From positions 14,042,899 to 14,106,898 of the forward strand of contig NC_084678.1 of NCBI RefSeq assembly GCF_028389875.1: a DNA stretch of 64,000 nucleotides, read 5' to 3'. This DNA is from Rhea pennata. Lineage: Eukaryota > Chordata > Aves > Rheiformes > Rheidae. Both the position numbers and the translations under genes were made by a program. Positions 51,101 to 62,597 of this stretch are shown here, piece after piece. The notes beneath the pieces are model-generated. The model saw only the letters and a program-made list of their open reading frames with translations, did no database searches and had not been told where the DNA came from. The stretch's first letter is position 1. The number at the start of each line of letters is the position of its first letter.

Positions 51101-53534
51101 TGACTGCTGTTAATTTTAATTATGCTTCTAAATGTTTCTGCTGTTTGAGGTCTGCCTTTGAAGCTCAGTTAGGAAGCTGCTCCGTCCCAAAGGCGTTATG
51201 CCGTGCCTGTAGTGCCACTAAGCATCTTGTGCGTCGCTGTTTTAAAGTCTACCAGCTGATGTGGAAGGGCACCAGTGGTGCCTCACTCCGAGTGCCCCTT
51301 GCTGTGTCACACTGGGTGTTTTTAGGAAGCAGAGTACTTGGGAGTGTTGCAGTTTGTTCTGGTGTTGGATAGGGTTTTCAAACACCTTGTGGGCTACTTG
51401 TTGCTTTTTGCAGTGTGGAGGTTTTGCTGCAGCTTGCTGAAATATCCAGTGCCTTCTCTGAATTACTTTGAGCTTTAAAAAACAAGGAGGCTTTTCCATT
51501 CATGATTCTGTTATTCTGGTCTGTGATTCTCCATGAAAAGCAGGTATTGAAGTTATTGTACATGTAATTAGCTTTACAGTTCTATAATAAAATCTGAAAG
51601 TAGGCAAAAGTCCATAGGGAATCTTGAATTCTTTCCCTAACGTTTCTTAGAAGGAGGAAGAAGAGGCAGGCAGAAATTGGCTTTCTAGGTGTCTGGCAGC
51701 TGGCTAATTCCTCCTCCTCCTGCAATCGTTCTTTAGTCTCTTTAGGTAGGCTTGTCCTCTCCTCGTTTGGCTCCAGTGAAGCTGTCTCTTGGAAAACACT
51801 TTTCCCATTCTATGGGGCAACTTCTTAACAAAGCAGTCTCTCTTGATGGGCATTTTGCAAATCAGAATTGTTATTTCAGCTGGGAATTTGAGGGGAGATC
51901 CGAGAAAGAGCTGCTACAGATTGGGGAACTGCTGGTGCATGTTCATTTTAAACACAACTCTTCAGATCAAACTTATAATGCAAAAGTGTGACGTTTGAGA
52001 TGATGTTTTTATCTGAACATCATCTGCCATAAAATGCCAGTTAATAAGACCAGAGTCGTCAGTAACACTCTATAAAGTTAATCCCATTATGCTGTTTAAA
52101 AACTGTAAGTGTTGCTTTCCAAATCAGAGCTTTGAGCCAAATTGCCCAAACACAAGTAAAATTTATTTTTTTCCACATTCTTGTGAGGTAACTGATTCTT
52201 ATCTTAATAAATATGCTTCTTGAACAACGGATTTGGATCTTTTTTTTCTGCCTAGTAATTTGTCTATTAAAGAGTCATACTACTTCAAACTAGGCTTTTT
52301 GAACAGCTAGATATTAAGGAAGAAAATGAAACAATTTCTAATAAAGAAATTTTCCTTGTAGCACCAAATATTTTTTTTTGGCCTAGGCTGATAGGAAATA
52401 AGCTGTATCTGGCGCAGTATAATTTTGTTCTTTAAAATACCCATTATTTTAAACTCTGAACTACTAATGCTAGATCTTTTAAGGCTGGAAGATGTTAATT
52501 TTAGAGCCATTTCTGTGTTGAGAAATTGGCTGTTGCTGACAGAGCTTATGAGCTGTGGTCTCACTGAGCAGATGCTGAAAGCATTCTGGAAGTTTTAGTC
52601 TTTGCATCTGGTATATGAAAATTACTTTTTCTGATGGTGAGATAGATTTCTTGCTTAATTTTCGTAGACTTAATGTTAATCCTCACTGTCAATTTTATTA
52701 CTTTTTTCTTTTGCGTGTGTGTGCTCTTGTGTAAGCTTCCTTCTGCATTACTTTACTCTGAATTGAGCAGAACAATGTTTTTCTAGAGGTAGTTTTATTT
52801 CAATGCAGAATAAAGATTGTAAAATACTTAGTTCTACAGTAGTATGGGCCATATGCATAGCTCTGCCTAGGCAAGCTGAATATTTTTCTAATATAGACAG
52901 TGCTTAAGTCTTATTCAGAAGGTAAGAAGAGATTAAAAGTACTGAGGATAGGATTTCATTGGAAATCCTCTACTTCTCCATGTTACTCAATTTCATTCTG
53001 TTGCACAAAAAAATATATTAAGAAGGGTGTTTGTGTGCCATTTGCACTTACTGTTACGTTTGGAGTTAGTGTCATTCCTGTAAAAACCTTCTTATTTTTA
53101 CCCAAATGATAATAGTAAGAACTGAGACTGGAAAGCAGCATTTGAAAAATCAAGGCCAGTATTTGCCTTTGGAAGCTCTAATTTCAAAGAGTTTGATGAG
53201 AAATTTAAGATGAATATTTACCTGTGGCTGGAAGCTGATTTCTCCATAAGCCTGGTCCTCAAGGAAGGAATAGGAATTTATACTGGCTTGATAGGCTCAA
53301 TCTGTATCCATTTTTTGTATATGTAAACTGTTTCTGCAGTAGCTGAAGATTTTTGAGAACATAGTTTCAACATTACCTGTTCCTTTCCATGCTTAAATGG
53401 CCCACCAGTGTTGCCTCCTTAAGGATAGGTCAGAATTGTCATTAGCTAGCCTTGCCATCAGAGGGTTTTCTGACTGTTCAGCATACTGTGATCTTTTCTT
53501 CTTGATAGGTTGTTTTGATATTTACTTATTAGTA

Positions 53535-53942
53535 TCTCTGAAAGGAGAGTCTGAGAGCGTTAGGACTGTTCAGTCTCTGGAAGAGGAGGCTTAGGAGTGG
53601 ATTGTGCCAATGGGTATAAATACCCGCTGGGAGCATGTGAGGGAGGTAGAACCAGACTCCTCTTAGGGGTATCCAGTGAAAGGACAAGAGGCAATGGGCA
53701 CGAAAGGAAAAACAAGAAACTCCATTTAAATATAAGAAAAAGCTATTCTTGCTGTGTAGGTGGTCAAACACTGGCACATGTATCCCAGGGAGGTTGCAGA
53801 GTTTCCATGCTTGGAGATTTTTGAAGCCAACCAGATATAGCCCTGGACAACCTGCCGTAGCAGACCCTGCTGCTTGAGCAGAGGAGATGGACTAAGACTG
53901 TCTTCAGAGGTGCGTGCTGGCCTCAGCCGTTCGGTGGGTCTG
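53535..53942 (+). mobile_element. CR1 LINE, 3' end fragment, plus orientation
   Basis: The segment follows the avian CR1 3' region in order: GGACTGTTCAGTCT, GGGTATAAATACCCG, GGACAAGAGGCAATGGGCA, a GGTGGTCAAACACTGGCACA block, CCAGGGAGGTTGCAGAGT, TTGGAGAT, CCTGGACAACCTGC, GCTTGAGCAG, GGACTA, and a CTCAGCC end. CR1 is the dominant retrotransposon of bird genomes and is usually 5' truncated, as here. Differences spread along the length indicate an old, dead copy. Confidence 0.93.
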
Positions 53943-54363
53943 AAACACTTTGCGGGTGAATATATGAGAAAGTGGAGTAATGAACTGAGTTTTTCTGCAA
54001 ATACAGATATCATTAAATAAAACCATTATAGCAGACTGCAAAAATGATTCTAATAGGGAAACTGTATTTCTTTAGCTTCTTGGAAGCATAACTTCTAAAG
54101 GGAGAATAATTGAAACACCAGGGACCAACATTCTGCCATTTGCTTCTGTTAATGTCCAGACCTAACTTTGGCACACTTTGTCTCCTGATGTAAGGAAATA
54201 TTACGCTAAAATTCCAAATGCACTTGATTTCCTCTTTAGTTTTGCTAGAATAAAAGGAGAGCATATGAGGTTTTCGTTTTCTCAAAATATTTGTCATTAG
54301 TACTGGCTGCTTCACTTCTTTCAGCAGAATCTTTCCTGAGTGAGTTCTCCTGTGCACGTGTGC

Positions 54364-54368
<5 letters not shown>

Positions 54369-54410
<42 letters not shown>
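54369..54410 (+). repeat. Compound (CT)14(GT)7 microsatellite
   Basis: Fourteen CT units pass directly into seven GT units, preceded by an alternating purine-pyrimidine stretch GTGCACGTGTGCACGCG at 54352-54368. Length polymorphism is expected. Confidence 0.95.
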
Positions 54411-54436
54411 ATAAAAAGGTTGGGTTGACCAAGATC

Positions 54437-54458
54437 TTTTTTTTTTTTTTTTTTTTTT
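54437..54458 (+). repeat. Poly-T tract (T22)
   Basis: T22 run 26 bp right of the (CT)(GT) microsatellite, making a simple-repeat cluster. Confidence 0.95.
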
Positions 54459-56129
54459 GCCATGGGCTTTATTATTTTTCTTGCTTATATTCATTGTCCC
54501 TAATTTATTTATTTTAAATTGCACTTGCACAGAGGGAGAGAAGTGGCAAATGTTCTGGCATATGGGCTGCACAGTCATTGGAAATGGAAACTTTTAGATG
54601 TTCTTGCTGCCCTATGCCTTGTGACCCCAGGCTCCTTATTTTCCTTTTGCCAGCCTGTTTCCATTCTTAGCCTCTGCTCCCTTCTGATAGAAAATTTTAA
54701 TTATTTTTGCTTTGCTGTTGCTACTTCCCCGCCACTGTTCCTTACCACTTGCCAGCATTTGGTAAATAGAGAGCCAGTGGCAGTAATTCAGTACTCCGCT
54801 AGCTATGCTGTGCAATAGCTGCTGCTCAGAGGGTCACATATACTATAGCCTATTAACATTATGATGATAATGGCAGCCACTATGTGGAATGTGCAGGGGG
54901 ATGTTGAAAGCTCCTCCAAGGTCTCTGAAGATATGTATGGGCCACCCATGAAGCAGAAAAAAAAGTCCTTTCTGCTTTAAAACTAACCAATCTGTATGTT
55001 TCACTGATACCCAGAAGCACTGCAATCATTAACGCTATTACTATGCCTATTATAAATCACAATTTTGCAGCAGTTTATAGATTAGTCATAAAAATTACTT
55101 CTAGCCTAAAATTTTGTTATACTGAGTTTGTCTAGTGATTCCAATCCTTATTAAACAAAATTGTCTTTTAAAATAATTGTGAACATTGCAATTATCCAAG
55201 ATAAATAGCCAGGATTATAAAACTTGTTCCATGTGAAGCTGTGTGTGAGCTCCCTGTGTCAGTTCATGGTCTAGGCAGTCTACAGGAGAAGATTGTACAA
55301 GGCAAGTTAGTGAGATAAATACTTGTTGCTTTTTCTCCTATGTGGTAAAATGTGTTGGGATTCTTGGTATATAAAGTAAAAGCATTAAAAAAGAATTTGT
55401 GAAGGTGTTAGAAAATAAACAAATGATGGCACTTCAGTGCAAATTGTAACTAATTTAAAGCATAAAATTTAACAAGCTATTTGTTTTTGATATACTCAGA
55501 GCAGTCATTAATAGGTAATTCCATATAAATCAATCCTGAGTGGTTGCTAAGCCTCCTACAGATGCTGCTGGCCGTAGAACTTCTTAAAGAAGTCCTTCTG
55601 ACTGTTTGCGATATTAGCTGAACCTGTTTATGGTAATTACCATCTGTTCATCGGTGACATTTTGATGAGCTCGGAAAAGCAGGGCTGGAGGAACTCAAGA
55701 GGTTGTCTAATGTATGCCCCTCTCAAGGCGTAAGCAGCTCCTTTGCAATACTTCCCCTTGCGTGTTCTTGAAGGTCCAGCTTTGGGGACCAAACCCTTCC
55801 AGCCACCATATTATGTTGCTTCACTTTTTTTCCTTCATATTTGAGCCCTCTTGATTCAATTTAAACGTGTTGCTATTTGGCCTAGTCATCATAGACACCA
55901 TAAGCAGTTGTTTTTTTTTTAATTTTGTTTTCCATCACACTTGAAAAATGTTTCTTCTCAGCTTCCTTAGTCCACCCTACTTCATTAGTTCCCTTTCATG
56001 TGTTATGCCTGGACTCTCATCTCTGAGCTCTTATCTTTGCTACCAGCTTGATGCACCAGCTTTTTCTTTCTTTCTTCCCCCCCCCCTTTTTTTTTTGATG
56101 CCCCAATACTCCTCCGATTGACTTACCTA

Positions 56130-56640
56130 ATGTGGTGTTTGCATTTCCCCCCAGCGGTATGACATTGTTGACTCATGTTCAGCTTGTGATCCAGTATGGC
56201 CTCCCACATAGTTTTTGAAGAACTGCTACCTACCCCGTCATTTTCTATGTGTACAGTTGATTAATCCTGCTGAATTAAGTTACCTTGCTCTTCTTCCATT
56301 GAATTACATCTTTTCTTTTTTTTATAAGCCTGATCTCTAACTAGTTCAGGATTGTTTTGAATTCTAATCTTGACCTCTGACAGAGTTGCAGTTGCATCTT
56401 GCTTTCCTATTTGCAGATGTAACAAACATATGCTGTAGTCCTCCATGAGCAGTTAATAAAAGCATTGAACAAAACCAGTTCAGAACAGACTGCTGCCAAA
56501 CCCACGTGATCCATCCTTCTGTTCTGACCGTGAACTATCTAAAAACCATTTTGAGTATGGTTATTGCATGCCACTATGTTACTATTAGTTATTTCAATGT
56601 GAGCTATTTAAATCTCAAAGTTGTTCTGTGGGAACACAAA
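56130..56640. mobile_element. Ancient CR1/L3-like dispersed repeat remnant
   Basis: Successive phrases (TTGTTGACTCATGTTCAGCT, TGTGATCCAGTATGGCC, GAACTGCTACCTA, TTGATTAATCCTGCTGA, TTCCATTGAATTACATC, CAGGATTGTTTTGAATTCTA, TTAATAAAAGCATTGAACA, CCAGTTCAGAACAGACTGCT) follow, with many substitutions, a repeat consensus I know from turtle, crocodilian and bird genomes. The exact family name is from memory and uncertain; orientation is left open. High divergence implies an insertion older than the CR1 copies nearby. Confidence 0.6.
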
Positions 56641-58521
56641 TTCAAATGTTTTAACCTCCGTTTGTCCGTGCTGTCCTTGGTGTTTATAGAAGTTGCAAGA
56701 AATGAGCTCTTTGAATTTTCACTTTCTAGAAACGTGAATAGTGTGACAATCCTAGATTGTTTAACTCGTATGAATTCCACCTAGGCTTTTAAAGTGTGTG
56801 TTGCACTTGGAAGAGAGAATTGTGCCCTAAGGACCAGGGATGGGATGGTGTGCACGTATGTGTGTGAACGTGAACAAGCAATGTCTGTGCTGTACCCTGT
56901 CAGAGGAAAACTGTGCCCCTTTTTAAGGGCAAGAGCCTGTCCTGTGCTGCTCTTCTGCCCTGTCTGCTGTTGCATCAGTGCTCAATTATACCTCAATTCT
57001 GTCCAGTTGAACACATGAGCACACTTAACTTACAGTTGTGGGTGATGGTGGTGGTTGTCGGCAGTGGTGGGCATGGCCTTCTCCAAATCTGCAGGGCAGA
57101 GAACAGTGTTCAGAGCTGTTACTAATCCCAGCATGAGCTGAAAGAGCAGGATTGAATCAAGGTTGAGGTAGCAAATAGCTGGGAGTGCTGTACCTGGAAT
57201 ACAGGCTTCTTGGTGCACACTGGGTTTTTATACAACTGATGAGAAGGTGACAGGTGGGGAGTTTTGGCTTTTGCTGTGTCCCACTTTCCATCTTCTAATG
57301 TTTAATTTTGTAATATGTTGAGAGCAAGGTGTTTGCTGCATATAGAAGCAGGTTGTGCAATAGCTGACGAGTTCTAGCATAACTGTATCATTCATAAACT
57401 TATTAGAAGATCCAGCCCATGTTTAAATATTTTACTGTTTAGTTCCTTTGTTTAACTTCTGCCTGTCATGTCTGTGGTTTTCTTAGTAGCTTAAAAAGCG
57501 AGACGTGTGCTGCTCTGTGTGTTAGAGGGAAAGACTCCCTCTGCTGATAAGATCTGCCTCAGAAGCATCTCACTTCAGGGGGGAAGAAGTGAGTAGGGCT
57601 AGTGGATCTACAGATGGAAAATTATTTATAGAATGTTTTTCCTCCTCAGTAAAAGTGCTTCCCTGGGGAATCAGGAAAAAGTCATCATTTCAGGTCCAGT
57701 ATGCTTTGCTACTTGTCTTTCAGGAGGTTAATTATTGCTGGCTGGTTGCTTAGCTCCCTTGAAAACGGAAGGTTTACACAACTACACGTGAAAGGCAACT
57801 GTTATGCTCGTCTCCAGAAGGCTTTTTTTCTTGATTATTTGGGGTGAATTATTCTTTTGTTTGTTTTCCTTTCTATGAGTTTCTGAACATTTTTCAATTG
57901 ACTTCATGTCCCTTTTCAGCTTTTGATCTTCTGTAGAGGATAAAGAAATGTGGATAAATGGCACACAAATAAAGGCTTTTGTGTGATTTCCCCCTCTCCA
58001 CCTGGTACTGGTGGAGAGGAGAAGGATGTGCAGTTGCTGGGACTGTACAGTACTATATGGAGAAGCTGTAGGTCATGAATGAATTTGTTATGAAAACTTC
58101 TCTGAGGACGGCAACTACTGAAAATGTTTGGATAGCACCCAAGGATTTCCTGATGCTATATTCAAACTGCAAGAGGAAACCATAGTAGAGAGAGGTTTAG
58201 TAATTTCTAGATGCTTGTTCACATAACTGAATAGTAGGATTTTGCATTTGATTATCTTTCTTCCTCAAAATAAACTGTGCAAAGATACTGGAAGAGATTT
58301 TTTCTTTTTTCTTTCTGTCCTGAAGTTTGAGACAGAAGAGAAATGGGAAGTTAAGAGAACAGTTGCTGTCCCTGATAACAAGCAAGGTATTTTAATCCTA
58401 AAGGATGGATTTGATATTCCTGCCTGGAGGCCCGAGTAGAAGGGCTCTATTTAAGGAATTCGGAAGGAATGTCAGTGCCAGATTCAGTCACCAGTTTCAG
58501 CTTACCTCTTTTGTGGCACCT

Positions 58522-58525
<4 letters not shown>

Positions 58526-58557
<32 letters not shown>
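58526..58557 (+). repeat. Poly-T tract (T32)
   Basis: An uninterrupted T32 run in intron 2; no attached retroposon body recognised. Confidence 0.95.
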
Positions 58558-58560
<3 letters not shown>

Positions 58561-58861
58561 GGAAAACAGTTGTATGCTCATCAAATCTCCTCTGAATAGA
58601 CTATACCAATTCCTTAGATGGATTTGCAGCTTGTTCTTACTCATCTTTCTTTTTTTCCTAGTGTAATGTGAGTGTTGTGGCACCCTTTCTGCAGGTTCAT
58701 TTGCAGAATGCAAACCAGGGATATCTTGGAGTAGAACTTTGTTTGCTGAATGCGAGAATATTGAAAAATACATTTTCTAATGTTTTGGGATGCGCTATGC
58801 CTGATTGTAAATGAAAATGAATGTGTGCTTAAGTAGGCAGCAGTGTGCATCTAGAAATGTT

Positions 58862-58885
58862 TGTGTGTGTGTGTGTGTGTGTGTG
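58862..58885 (+). repeat. (TG)12 microsatellite
   Basis: Twelve perfect TG units in intron 2. Confidence 0.95.
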
Positions 58886-59655
58886 TTGGACATGAGTAGA
58901 GGTTTAATCCCAAGCTGATTACTGGAGACTAATTGCATAAGTCTTTGCAGCAGTTTTTGAGAGTAGAGAATTAACTATGGTGTTCTGGTAAATCTCAGTG
59001 TAGATGAAGGATTTTACTTCACTGAAGTTGAATTTTTCCTAATACTTTCAATACAACAGTTTTATTTTTCCTTTTCTGCTCCAGATCTGAAGCATAATGT
59101 TGGTTGTATCTGGTTGAATAGTACCTATTCTCCCTCCCAGAACCGAGCAACAGTGGTCACAGCTGGTTTAATCTTTATAATAGTGTAACAAGTTTCATTG
59201 CCTTGGAAGATACGATGGTGGAGCAAAGTTCTGTTAATACCAGAGTAGTGTCCTTTTGCAATGCAACTATAAGACGAAGAATTTAATGTCTGTTGAGCAG
59301 GCAGGTGGCTTTTTTTCCCCTCTTTTTTTCCCTTCTCTTCTGCTCTGCTTTTTCTTTTATTTTCCTTTTCTTTAAAGTATGAGGTGGAGGGGGTGGGGAA
59401 AGAGATCTGCAAGGCTGAGTACCAAGAGACTTGGATACCCCCAAAACTACTGGACCGTGATTTATGTTGTGTCTGGACAACTGAAGTGGTGAGTGTTATA
59501 TGGAGGTAAAGGAGAGATGAAATTTCTGCCATGAATTATTAACCGTTTAAGTTGGTGATTTTCATCCTTACATCTGCATTTGTTTGTTGTGAACAGTCTG
59601 ATTGCAATGTGTGTGTTTGTACCTCCAAGAAAAATTTGTAGGGGATCTACACACC

Positions 59656-59675
59656 AAAAAAAAAAAAAAAAAAAA
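59656..59675 (+). repeat. Poly-A tract (A20)
   Basis: Uninterrupted A20 in intron 2; no retroposon body recognised. Confidence 0.9.
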
Positions 59676-60278
59676 GATGTTTCTAAGCAGTGAGAGATTT
59701 TTTCTTTTTAAGTCAAGATTATATACTGAAATAGGTATCCCATGCTCAAAAAATTGTATGTGGCAAATGTCAATTAGGCTATTTATTAAATAGGGGTATA
59801 CTTAGGAGGTATAAAATTTAATACTCCTGAAATTGCAGGAGCCTTTAAAGAATGTTTTTTAAATCATACTCCTTGGAAACAGGAGACTTAATACTTGCTT
59901 GTTCAGAGGAGAGTACTGAAAAAGATAGAGTGGAATAAAGCTGTACTTCTTGGATGTAGATGCAATTTGACCTAAGCTCCTTTTTTAGGTTAGGTGGGTT
60001 TTGAAATAACTTGTTTTTAAGTACCTGTGTATTTCATCAGTCAAGTTGCACTAACAAACAAGCTGGTCTGTTTATATAGGAGCCTAATTCCAGATGTTTT
60101 TAAGGTTTGCCTGGCTTTGCAGTGGGTTGCTTTGCCATGGAAATAGTGTGAACAGCAGCAGTGCATAGTTTTTCCCAAGACTGTGCCTACAGGTTCTGCT
60201 CACCTTCAGCCTTAAAACATAGGCCTGTCGCCTATGCCCATGTACCAGACTGAGTCTCACTTTTGTTTTGTTTTTCAT

Positions 60279-60430
60279 AGGATCACAGAGTGGGTAAAGT
60301 TGGAAGGGGCCTCTGGAGATCAGTTGGCCTCTGGTCCAACTCCCTGCTCAAGCAGGGTTGCCTAGAACATGTTAGGGTTGCATCCAGCAGGTTTTGAGTA
60401 TCTCCAGAGAAGGAGATATCCCCCCATCGT
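60279..60430 (-). mobile_element. CR1 LINE, 3' end fragment, minus orientation
   Basis: Read on the plus strand it gives GGATCACAGAGTGGG, GTTGGAAGGGGCCTCTGGAGATCA, GGTCCAACTCCCTGCTCAAGCAGGGTTGCCTAGA, then TTTTGAGTATCTCCAGAGAAGGAGA, which is the reverse complement of the CR1 3' terminus. It is short and loses similarity by about 60430. The opposite orientation to the 53.5 kb copy means an independent insertion. Confidence 0.88.
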
Positions 60431-61768
60431 GTTCACTGGAGGCTCTTCCTGAGGAAACTGATGATCAATGTGCACGTTTCTAAGGGCGGTATTTGGCATT
60501 TAGGCTGAGGCAACGAACCTCTCGCCTCTCGGAGGAAGATCTCTAGGAAGTAGATGAGCTACAGAAACTGCTCTGAGACTAGCGAGATGTTGTGCAGGAG
60601 TCCTGAGTTCATTTAGAAATCGGAACCAAGCTTTGCCCCAGTTGGCTTTCTTCCTGATGAGCAGTCCCTCCTGGTTTTTTTCAAATCGCTCCCCACCCCC
60701 CAATCGCAATAGCAGTCATTTTTTGGCACTTAGAGTTAGGAAAAAAATAAAATGAAGTAATGCATGGCATTTGTGCCGGCCCAAGTCATGACTCATAAGT
60801 AAGGATAATATCTGTGCTGATAATTTTTCATGATATATAGTCAGATTGAATGAACCGAGTTTTAATTTTATTGCTATTTTCTTGCCATTGTTATATATAT
60901 ATATTTTTGGAGTTCCTGTGTAAAGAGTGAAAGTACGTACCTATGTATATTACATATTTATAAATCACAATCTGTATATCTCTTGTGAATTTTAATTTAG
61001 CCACAGTAGCTCTTAAAAGTAAAAATAGCTCATTGCCTTTCCCTGAGCTCTACAAAACTTATCCAAGATCCTTCCTAAGTCTTGGTCTGTTGAAGACTTA
61101 TAACACTGCCAAGTCTAAATTATTTTTTTAATTAAAACAAAAAGACAAAAAACCGTAAAGCTTTTGGTGAATGCAAATCCTTATAATCCTGAAATGATGT
61201 AGATCAGTGCAGCGACTTCAGGAGTCAGCTATTCTGACTTAGGTCTCCTGAAAATCTGACATATAATATTCCTGCTGGTCTTTTCTTTCACCCAGTAGTT
61301 GCTCTACGTTAAGTTGGCACTCCGAACAAAGCTCGCTCTCTCTCACTGATAGAGGGTGGCACGGCTTCCAGCACTGCTGATTCAGCACAGCAGAGGCCAT
61401 TTTCCTGATTTCTTTGTGAGCTAGATTAAATTACTCTGCAGGCTGGACTGGAGCCACAGGCCATAGTTTTACAGTCTTATAACATGGTATCCTAGCCTAT
61501 GGCATCTGAGCAGTCTGGCTGCGTGTAAAGCTCTTCTGCTTCACTGCAAATTGTTTTTCGTTTTTAGGTTTGTCTGTCCGTCCCTTTATAAGGCTAACGC
61601 TTAGCAGTATTGAAAATATTTTGATTGTATGGTTGATATATAATGAAATGAGGTTCTGATAATTGAACAAAGGGATATCCTGGGGATCAGGTTTGTGTGA
61701 AAACTCCGCTGTATTTGTTTGTCATGGTAACGTTTCTCTAGATTTGCCTTATGGAATTACAGGATAAT

Positions 61769-61788
61769 AAGTGAATGTAAGTGAATGT
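61769..61788 (+). repeat. 10-bp perfect tandem duplication
   Basis: AAGTGAATGT occurs twice in direct succession. Confidence 0.9.
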
Positions 61789-62567
61789 GACACAACAGTA
61801 GTGCAGATGAAGTATCCTGCCTGCAGTTCGGAGGATCGTGCAATGAGAGCTGTTCAAGTTATTTCCCAAAGTTTTGAGACCTGGATATCTGTTTCCTGTA
61901 GTGTCTTTGTATATGGTCATTTCTTGCCCAATTGAACCTATGTGGATAAAGCAGTAGGACAAAGTTTGTGGTGAGTTGCGTCTTGCTTGTACACGTTCTA
62001 GGGAGCTGAAAGGTGGGACTTCCGTGGCTACCATAGCAGGCATACGGGTAGAGAAAAAGCCTGTTTTCTGTTCGTTGGGAAGTAGTGGCTCTGTGTATTC
62101 AAAAAGCAGGGGCAGCTCTGCTCTTTTCTCCAGTTAGCCTTCGTGACTGCAGCTCAGAGCAAAAATGGACTCGCTGTGTGGAGTATAGATGTTGCTCTGA
62201 TTTACCCTCTCCTCTCCCTTGCTCATGATCAATCCGAAAAGGATTGTGGTGAACGGAGAAAGCAACACTGTTAATGGGGGCCAAAATGGCAAACAGATCA
62301 AAAAGTAAAAGCTGTCATGCTTTCGACAGAAAGAAGAGTTTAAGTTGATGCTGCCTGATACAGATGTTAAAATATAGTGGAAAATAGGTTAAAGAATTTT
62401 CATGATAAACTTGAGAGTTTCAGTATATCTCTTCTCCCTAGCCTGAGTATCTAATCACATTGTTTTCTCACTTTAAGGGGCTTGCCTTAAATCAGAAAGG
62501 CAGGCATCCCATACATGTAGTTATCTTTGAGTTGCCTTATTGCTTTTCAGTTTTATCTCTGTAGGTC

Positions 62568-62597
62568 TTTTTTTTTTAAAAAAAAAAAAAAAAAAAA
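62568..62597. repeat. T10-A20 self-complementary tract
   Basis: Ten T pass directly into twenty A, giving a perfect inverted repeat without loop. A similar T-to-A junction occurs at 12833-12855. Confidence 0.95.

Noticed and set aside
54013..54578. Minus-strand frames with HTHTHRERERERE repeats
   Set aside because: They are direct translations of the (CT)(GT) microsatellite and the T22 tract.
58447..58773. 108-codon minus-strand frame
   Set aside because: Held open by the T32 tract and without recognisable domain.
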